23,112 nt of DNA from Treponema sp. (GTDB lineage: Bacteria > Spirochaetota > Spirochaetia > Treponematales > Treponemataceae). The stretch covers positions 1 through 23,112 of the forward strand of contig JAILNT010000172.1 in assembly GCA_024691265.1 (NCBI GenBank), written 5' to 3'. Both the position numbers and the translations under genes were made by a program. Shown one piece after another: positions 23,026-23,112 of the stretch. Position 1 is the first letter of the stretch; each line of letters opens with the position of its first letter. The notes under the pieces were generated by a model. It had not been told where the DNA came from. It saw only the letters and a list, made by a program, of their open reading frames with translations, and made no database searches.

Positions 23026-23112
23026 ATGGCAGGAAAGAAGATTTTGGCTGTAGACGATTCAGTTTCTATTAGAAAGAGTTTAAGTTTTATCCTCGAACAA
23101 GAAGGATATGAG
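23026..23112 (+). CDS. CheY-like response regulator, N-terminal fragment
   Basis: The first 29 codons are present before the window ends: MAGKKILAVDDSVSIRKSLS, then FILEQEGYE. The Asp-Asp pair at 10-11 within ILAVDDS and the following helix are those of a CheY receiver domain. AGGAG (23015-23019) lies 6 nt before the ATG. Placed 88 nt after cheB on the same strand, it is most likely the chemotaxis regulator CheY that acts on the flagellar switch. The phosphorylated Asp and the rest of the domain lie outside the window, so a longer receiver protein is possible. Confidence 0.85.
   Translation, partial: MAGKKILAVDDSVSIRKSLSFILEQEGYE

Overview
The window reads as part of the chromosome of a low-GC, fermentative, motile anaerobe, most likely a Treponema-like spirochaete. 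This is an inference from the AT-rich codon use, a one-piece pyruvate:ferredoxin oxidoreductase, diderm features (TolC/RND efflux, lipoproteins) and a full chemotaxis set that includes CheD and a STAS gene next to cheA. No 16S or other taxonomic marker is present. I found no tRNA, rRNA, CRISPR array or insertion sequence.

Layout. (1) 1-779: the N-terminal part of a membrane sensor-like protein on the minus strand, cut off by a perfect 66-bp fold-back inverted repeat at the window edge that looks like an assembly or amplification chimera. (2) 1015-4554: nifJ (PFOR) with its own promoter and a strong terminator, convergent with a DUF445 membrane protein gene (4736-5617). (3) 13315 down to 5641, minus strand: a six-gene efflux operon. 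Its order is a tandem (double) TetR regulator, a 42-aa single-pass membrane protein, TolC-type outer membrane channel, lipoprotein adaptor, RND pump with a long arginine/asparagine-rich C-terminal tail, and a small PII-like protein. A 32-bp palindrome with perfect 14-bp arms overlaps the predicted start of transcription and is a likely autoregulatory operator. A hairpin plus T-run ends the operon. (4) 13390-14064: a TPR lipoprotein gene, divergent from region 5. (5) 14154-17469, plus strand: three overlapping genes for a MinD/FlhG-type ATPase, a soluble protein with a degenerate chemoreceptor-tip motif, and CheD. (6) 17536-18009: cheW, minus strand. (7) 18262 to the window end, plus strand: STAS protein, cheA, cheR, cheB and the start of a cheY-like gene.

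Regions 5-7 together supply the adaptor, kinase, methyltransferase, methylesterase, deamidase and the start of a response regulator for chemotaxis. They also hold a positioning-type ATPase and a receptor-like soluble protein whose roles are not obvious. The most unusual material is the efflux operon, with its fused double TetR, a tiny membrane protein joined to it by an ATGA overlap, and a PII-like partner. The minD-like/receptor-like/cheD trio comes next.
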